DNA of 37,841 nt from Gemmatimonadaceae bacterium (GTDB lineage: Bacteria; Gemmatimonadota; Gemmatimonadetes; Gemmatimonadales; Gemmatimonadaceae): positions 1-37,841 of the forward strand of contig DASXUN010000007.1 of NCBI GenBank assembly GCA_036504815.1, in the 5' to 3' direction. The position numbers and the translations under genes were made by a program. How positions within the stretch are numbered: position 1 is the stretch's first letter; every line of letters starts with the position of its first letter. This document shows, in pieces, positions 31,118-37,841 of the stretch. The notes beneath the pieces are model-generated. The model made no database searches. It was not told the DNA's origin and saw only the letters and a program-made list of their open reading frames with translations.

Positions 31118-34100
31118 ATGGAAGAGCAACGCGTGCGCGGCCGCCGGGCCTCCGACCATTCCGGCTCCGGACTGAGCGCCCTCGCCATTCGCCGGCCGGT
31201 CTTCACCGCGATGGTGATGTCGGCGCTGGTGGTGCTGGGCTTCTTCAGCTATCGCCGTCTCCCCATCGACCAGTTCCCGGAGATCGACTTCCCTATCGTC
31301 GCGGTGCAGACGGTGTATCCTGGCGCCAGCGCCGGCACCGTGGAGCGCGAGGTGTCGCGCCGGCTGGAGGAAGCGTTCAATCCGGTGCAGGACGTCAAGA
31401 AGATCACGTCGGTCTCCCTCGAGGGCGTGTCGCAGGTGATCGTCGAGTTCCAGCTCGACCGCGACGTCGATGCGGCCGCGCAGGACCTGCGCTCCAAGAT
31501 TGACGCCATTCGGCGCGAGCTTCCCGACGGCGTCGAGCAGCCGCTCGTGCAGAAGTTCGACTTCGGCGCGATGCCCATCATCTCGATTGCACTGTCGAAC
31601 CCCGACATGCCGATGGCGCGCCTCACGGCGCTCGCGGATGAGACGATCCGCCGCCGGCTCGAGGCGGTGGGTGGCGTCGGCGAGGTGCGCATCTCCGGCG
31701 GGCTCAAGCGCGAGGTGCGCATCTTCCTGCAGCCGGCCCGCATGGAAGCGCTCGGGATCACGGTGCCGCAGGTCACGATGGCGCTGCGGAGCCAGAACCT
31801 CGACGTGCCGGCCGGGCGCGTGGAACTGGGGGCGCAGGAGCAGCTCGTGCGCGTCAGCGGACGCATCAAGGAGCCCCTTCAGTTTGCCGAGATCATCGTC
31901 GCGACGCGCAACGGCCAGACCATTCGCATGGGCGACCTCGCGCGCATCGAGGATGGCACCGAGGAGGAGCGCTCGCTGGCGCTCGTGGACGCCAAGCGCG
32001 CCATCGGCATCGACCTGATCAAGAGCTCCGGCGCCAACACGGTGCGCGTGGCCGACGGCATCAACGCGCAGATCGAGAAGCTCCGGCAGGTCCTGCCCGC
32101 CGGCACCGAGCTGCGCATCGTCCGCGACAACTCGGTGCTGATCCGCAATTCGGTCTCCGACGTGCTCGACGAGCTCTTCCTCGGCGCGCTGCTCACGGTC
32201 ATCATCGTGATGCTCTTCCTCAACGACTGGAAGGCGACGGCCATCACCTCGCTGTCACTCCCGGTCTCGGTGATCTCGGCGTTCATCATCATGCAGGCGC
32301 TCGGCTTCACGGTGAACGTCCTGACGCTGATGGCGCTCTCGCTCTCGATCGGCATCCTGATCGACGACGCGATCGTGGTCATCGAGAACATCGTGCGGCA
32401 CCGCGAGCGGCAGCAGGACCACTTCACGGCGGCCGGCCAGGGCACGCGCGAGATCATCCTCGCGGTCATGGCCACGACGTTCTCCATCATCGCGGTCTTC
32501 GTGCCGGTGGCGTTCATGGGCGGCATCATTGGCCGCTTCTTCTACGCGTTCGGCCTGACCGTGGCGTGGGCGGTGCTCATCTCGCTGTTCGTGTCGTTCA
32601 CGCTCACGCCGATGCTGAGCGCGTGGTGGGGCGTGGACCCGCACGTGCACGGGGTGCACACCGGCAACATCATCACCCGCACGATCGCCCGCTTCAACGC
32701 CTGGTTCGACCGGATGGCGCACCGCTACCGCGGCGTCATCGAGTGGGCGCTCCGGCACCGGTGGCAGACGCTGGCGATCGCCACGCTCAGCCTCGTCGCG
32801 GCCTTCGCGCTCACGCCGTTCATCGGCGGTGAATTCTCGCCGCAGTCCGACGAGAGCGAGTTCACCGTCAACTTCGAGACGCCCGAGGGCTCGAGCCTCG
32901 CGCAGACGCGCGTCAAGGCCGAGCAGATCGTCGCGTCGCTGCGCGCCATGGAAGGCGTCGCCTACACCTACACCACCATCGGCGCGGGCGCCACCGGCAC
33001 CGTGCGCAATGGCGAGGTCTACGTGCGGCTGCTGAAGCCGCACGAACGGCCCCTCAGCGCCAACGCGATGATGATGGATGCGCGCGCCCGGCTCGGCCGG
33101 TTGTACGGCGTGCGGTCCTTCGTGCTCGCGCAGTCGGGCCCGGGCGGCGCCCAGGCGCCGCTGCAGGTCGAATTGCGCGGTCCCGACATCAACGAGCTGC
33201 AGCGGATTTCCTCCGCGCTGCGCGCGGCGGTCGCCGCAATCCCCGGCGTCGTGGACGTCAAGTCGTCGCTCGGCGATCCCAAGCCTGAACTGCGCGTCGA
33301 GCTCAACCGCGACGCCGCCAACCAGCTCGGCGTCGACATTGGCGCCGTTGCCGCCACCATCCGCCCGCTCTTTGCGGGCGAGGTCGCGACCCGATGGGAG
33401 GATCCCACCGGCGAGGAACGCGACGTGCGCGTGCAGGTGGCCCCCGAACTGCGCCGCTCCATCGCCGACGTCAGCGCGATGCCAGTGCCCACCGCCCACG
33501 GCGGACCGAACGGCGCGAAGTACACGCGGCTCGGCGACATCGCCTCGGTCAGCATGGCCACCGCGCCCGCGCAGATCGACCGCTCACGCCTGGAACGCGT
33601 CGTCATCATCTCGGGCAGCACCGCGCCGGGCACCACGCTGACCGAGGCATCGAATGCGATCACGGCCGCGGCGGCCAAACTGAAGCTGCCGCCGGGATAT
33701 TCGGTCTCCCTCGGCGGCGAGACCGAGATGTTCGTCGAGACGATCGGCTATGTGATTGAGACGCTGTTGCTCGCGGTCATTCTCATCTTCCTCATCCTCG
33801 CGTCGCAGTTCGAGTCCTTCACGCAGCCGGTGGCCATCATGCTGTCACTGCCGCTGTCGCTGGTGGGCGTGCTGCTCGCGCTGCTGATCGCTGGCTCGAC
33901 GCTGAACATCATGTCGATGATTGGCGTGATCATGCTGATGGGCCTGGTGACCAAGAACGCCATCCTGCTGGTGGACAATGCCAATGAGCGCCGGCGGTCC
34001 GGCGCGCACCGCTTCACCGCGCTCGTGGAGGCCGGAGCGGTCCGGCTGCGCCCCATCATGATGACGACGCTGGCGATGATTGCCGGCATGACGCCCATCG

Positions 34101-34366
34101 CGCTGGCGCTCGGCGAGGGCGGCGAATTCCGCGCGCCGATGGCCCACGCGGTGATTGGCGGGCTCATTACCTCGACGATGCTGACGCTCGTGGTCATCCC
34201 CGTCGCGTATACGTACTTCGACGATCTCGGCACGTGGGTCAAGCGCCGTTTCGTCAGTGAGGAGCGGGAGATGGAGATCACCGCGGAACAGCGGGCCTCC
34301 GGACTGCACCATACGATGACCGGCGAGTTCCCCGTGCCGGGCGTGGTTCCACCGCCGGAACCGTAG
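31118..34366 (+). CDS. RND efflux pump (HAE1/AcrB-like)
   Basis: Inner-membrane proton antiporter of 1082 residues. Opening SALAIRRPVFTAMVMSALVVLG and PIDQFPEIDFPIVAVQTVYPGAS are typical of hydrophobe/amphiphile exporters. Proton relay residues are present: Asp416 and Asp417 in GILIDDAIVV and Lys946 in VTKNAILLVDN. Two large periplasmic loops (about 45-340 and 570-880) alternate with twelve helices. AAGGAG lies before the ATG. The substrate may be drugs, solvents or lipids; heavy-metal CusA-type signs were not seen. Followed by a strong terminator. Confidence 0.94.
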   Translation: MEEQRVRGRRASDHSGSGLSALAIRRPVFTAMVMSALVVLGFFSYRRLPIDQFPEIDFPIVAVQTVYPGASAGTVEREVSRRLEEAFNPVQDVKKITSVSLEGVSQVIVEFQLDRDVDAAAQDLRSKIDAIRRELPDGVEQPLVQKFDFGAMPIISIALSNPDMPMARLTALADETIRRRLEAVGGVGEVRISGGLKREVRIFLQPARMEALGITVPQVTMALRSQNLDVPAGRVELGAQEQLVRVSGRIKEPLQFAEIIVATRNGQTIRMGDLARIEDGTEEERSLALVDAKRAIGIDLIKSSGANTVRVADGINAQIEKLRQVLPAGTELRIVRDNSVLIRNSVSDVLDELFLGALLTVIIVMLFLNDWKATAITSLSLPVSVISAFIIMQALGFTVNVLTLMALSLSIGILIDDAIVVIENIVRHRERQQDHFTAAGQGTREIILAVMATTFSIIAVFVPVAFMGGIIGRFFYAFGLTVAWAVLISLFVSFTLTPMLSAWWGVDPHVHGVHTGNIITRTIARFNAWFDRMAHRYRGVIEWALRHRWQTLAIATLSLVAAFALTPFIGGEFSPQSDESEFTVNFETPEGSSLAQTRVKAEQIVASLRAMEGVAYTYTTIGAGATGTVRNGEVYVRLLKPHERPLSANAMMMDARARLGRLYGVRSFVLAQSGPGGAQAPLQVELRGPDINELQRISSALRAAVAAIPGVVDVKSSLGDPKPELRVELNRDAANQLGVDIGAVAATIRPLFAGEVATRWEDPTGEERDVRVQVAPELRRSIADVSAMPVPTAHGGPNGAKYTRLGDIASVSMATAPAQIDRSRLERVVIISGSTAPGTTLTEASNAITAAAAKLKLPPGYSVSLGGETEMFVETIGYVIETLLLAVILIFLILASQFESFTQPVAIMLSLPLSLVGVLLALLIAGSTLNIMSMIGVIMLMGLVTKNAILLVDNANERRRSGAHRFTALVEAGAVRLRPIMMTTLAMIAGMTPIALALGEGGEFRAPMAHAVIGGLITSTMLTLVVIPVAYTYFDDLGTWVKRRFVSEEREMEITAEQRASGLHHTMTGEFPVPGVVPPPEP

Positions 34367-34390
34367 GCGGCGACCCGGCGCAGGGGTGGG

Positions 34391-34424
34391 CAGCGCGGCG
34401 GCGAAAGCCGCCGCGCTGTATTTT
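34391..34424 (+). terminator. Rho-independent terminator of the RND operon
   Basis: A perfect 12-bp GC-rich stem (34391-34402 with 34407-34418) closed by a GAAA tetraloop and followed by TATTTT. It is the strongest terminator in the window. The HupE/UreJ-like GTG lies seven bases after the T-run, so that gene's promoter must overlap the terminator or be very close. Confidence 0.9.
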
Positions 34425-34431
34425 CCCCGCC

Positions 34432-35034
34432 GTGTCCGAGTTCAGTCTCTACCTGCGGATGGGCTACCACCACATCGCCTCCATCGGCGCGTGGGACCAC
34501 ATCCTCTTTGTCGCCGCCTTGACGGCGGCGTATGGCGTGCACGAGTGGAAGCGCATCGCCGTGCTCGTCACCGCATTCACCATCGGCCACTCCATCACGC
34601 TCGCCCTGGCGACGCTCGACATCGTCCGCGCGAGCCCGCGGGTGATCGAACCGTTGATCGCCGCGACGATTGTATTCATGGCCTTTGCGGCCATTGGCGA
34701 CCAGTTGGCGCCGCCCACGGCGTCGTCGCGCGCCGCGGCCATGCGCCGCCGTTATGTGACGGCAGGACTCTTCGGCCTCATTCACGGCTTGGGCTTCGCC
34801 AGCGCGCTCCACGCGCTGCTGGGGGCCGAGGTGTCCATCGCGGTGCCGCTGCTCGCGTTCAACCTGGGACTCGAGGTCGGGCAAGTGCTGATCGTGAGCG
34901 TCTTCTTCGCCCTGGGACTGGCGGCCGATCGCTGGCTCCACGTACGCCGCCGCGACTGGGTCTTGATCCTTTCCGGCGCCGCCGCCGGCATCGGCCTTAC
35001 CCTGCTCGTCGAACGACTCGCCAACGTCGCATAG
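34432..35034 (+). CDS. HupE/UreJ-like membrane protein
   Basis: 200 residues with about six membrane helices. Features: YLRMGYHHIASIGAWDHILFVAALTAAY (His and Asp in the first helices), FTIGHSITLALATL and AGLFGLIHGLGFASALH, with paired His in GLIHGLGF. HupE/UreJ members are nickel or cobalt permeases, but this HupE/UreJ_2-like branch has no proven metal. GTG start; no ribosome site, C-rich leader. The M1 peptidase and DUF6702-like protein follow. Confidence 0.82.
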   Translation: MSEFSLYLRMGYHHIASIGAWDHILFVAALTAAYGVHEWKRIAVLVTAFTIGHSITLALATLDIVRASPRVIEPLIAATIVFMAFAAIGDQLAPPTASSRAAAMRRRYVTAGLFGLIHGLGFASALHALLGAEVSIAVPLLAFNLGLEVGQVLIVSVFFALGLAADRWLHVRRRDWVLILSGAAAGIGLTLLVERLANVA

Positions 35035-35070
35035 GCATTCGCCGTTGTCCTAGATTGCGGTGGGAATCGA

Positions 35071-35112
35071 CCGTCTCCCGTCCGCCGTCTCCCGTCTCCC
35101 GTCTGCCCTCCG
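35071..35112 (+). repeat. Tandem 7-mer array, family D (CCGTCTC x6)
   Basis: Six units of CCGTCTC (one CCGTCCG, one CCGTCTG, last CCCTCCG), exactly 42 bp, twelve bases before the M1 peptidase ATG. Different sequence from the queC-queE array but the same unit length and copy number. TAGATT at 35051-35056 may be the -10, placing the array in the 5' leader. Confidence 0.85.
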
Positions 35113-35124
35113 TTGAGGCCCGCC

Positions 35125-37229
<2,105 letters not shown>

Positions 37230-37233
<4 letters not shown>

Positions 37234-37772
37234 GCACGGCCGCGCGCCGCCGCGCACGGTGGCATTCGCTCGCGGTCGCCCTCTGTGCGATCGCGCTCGT
37301 CGGCGCGCGGCCGCTGAGCGCTCCGGCGCACCACGTACGGGCGCCGCACGACCTGCATCTCACGCACACGCGCATGGTGATCGAGGGGAACGCCGTCGTC
37401 GCTCGCGTGCGGATGTTCCGGGACGACCTGCAGAAGGCCCTCAAGCGATCCATCGGCGACGATGCCGCCTCCAGGGCCGCCGTTGCCGCATACCTCACGC
37501 AGAACTTCCTGCTCACGGCCGAGGGGACGAAGCTGACCGGCGAGCTGCTCGACAGTGGCGGCGAGATGGACGGCGACCAGCCCATCTACTGGGTGCTCGT
37601 GCAGTGGAAGGCCGCCAAGCCCGTGAAGTCGCTCGGCGTGCGCGTACACCTGATGTTCGAGACGTTCAATGACCAGCAGAACACGGTGCTGGTGGCAAAG
37701 CAGCCGGGCGATGAGCGGAGGGGATTGTACTTCCAGGCGGGGGATAGGACGGAGCAGGTGTTGAAGTTCTAG
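37230..37772 (+). CDS. Small exported protein, DUF6702-like
   Basis: 180 residues, GTG start inside the M1 peptidase stop. Signal peptide or anchor 12-32 (LAVALCAIALVGARPLSA). The body has HHVRAPHDLHLTHTRMVIEGNAVVARVRMFRDDLQKALKR, a FLLTAEGTKLTGEL strand and QPIYWVLVQWKA, matching the pattern of DUF6702 proteins. Several His near the mature N-terminus could bind metal. Function unknown, but co-translation with the M1 peptidase argues for a common role. The stop is followed at once by a family A arm. Confidence 0.72.
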
Positions 37773-37773
37773 C

Positions 37774-37822
37774 GGAACGAGGAGGGGGTAGAGGCCAAGG
37801 GACGGGGAGGAGAGGTGGAACG
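37774..37822 (+). repeat. Family A element, purine-rich arm at window end
   Basis: GGAACG boxes at 37774 and 37817 (43 bp apart), beginning two bases after the last stop codon. The element continues to the window end and may have an inverted partner beyond it. Confidence 0.82.
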
Positions 37823-37841
37823 AGGAGGGAGGTCCCGTGCG

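Noticed and set aside
4271-35112. Tandem arrays as CRISPR loci
   Set aside because: Units are 7 or 11 bp with no unique spacers between them, and no cas genes are present.

Overview
The window is a GC-rich, gene-dense chromosomal segment with 31 protein genes. I see no rRNA, tRNA, CRISPR array, insertion sequence or prophage. Many exported proteins have signal peptides ending just before Ala-Gln or Gln-Gln. There is a TonB-dependent receptor with an N-terminal carboxypeptidase-regulatory-like domain, a HupE/UreJ - M1 peptidase - DUF6702-like run, and many GTG/TTG starts. Together these suggest an aerobic Gram-negative soil or water bacterium, most likely Gemmatimonadota. That assignment is inference from style, not from a marker gene.

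Layout. At 141-5415 a glycerate kinase precedes a tight run: agmatine to putrescine (aguB, aguA), then preQ0 synthesis (queC, queE, queD). At 5502-12393 lie an exported NlpC/P60 hydrolase, a TonB-dependent receptor with its own terminator, a glycerophosphodiesterase coupled to an ABC exporter, and a small exported protein read from the other strand. At 12570-18755 are a lactate permease, a Ycf46-like AAA ATPase facing away from a short type II secretion F-like protein, an MFS carrier and an acyltransferase. At 18784-24641 are an unknown four-helix membrane protein, an alpha/beta hydrolase, an acyl-CoA dehydrogenase and kinase-like pair that recalls vertebrate ACAD10/11 and bacterial LvaC/LvaA, a lipoprotein-like hydrolase and a DUF2231-like membrane protein. 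At 24785-27683 are a membrane-anchored LuxR-type regulator and a large exported glycosidase-like protein. At 27903-34366 a complete tetR - tolC - adaptor - RND pump operon starts from a good sigma70-type promoter and ends at a strong terminator. At 34432-37772 a HupE/UreJ-like membrane protein, an M1 metallopeptidase and a small exported DUF6702-like protein close the window.

The feature not explained by the genes is a set of low-complexity, strand-biased repeats in the intergenic gaps. Family A has CGTTCC boxes 43-45 bp apart and six arms. Family B is a tandem 11-mer, TGTTGTCTCTC or its complement. Families C and D are tandem 7-mers, CCATCCG and CCGTCTC. Several reach almost exactly 42-44 bp whatever their sequence. 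Read in the gene's own direction they are usually pyrimidine-rich before a start codon and purine-rich after a stop codon, so divergent and convergent gene pairs acquire long inverted repeats. One of these has replaced the end of an exported protein gene (11788-12393). This repeat system is the best candidate here for something undescribed.
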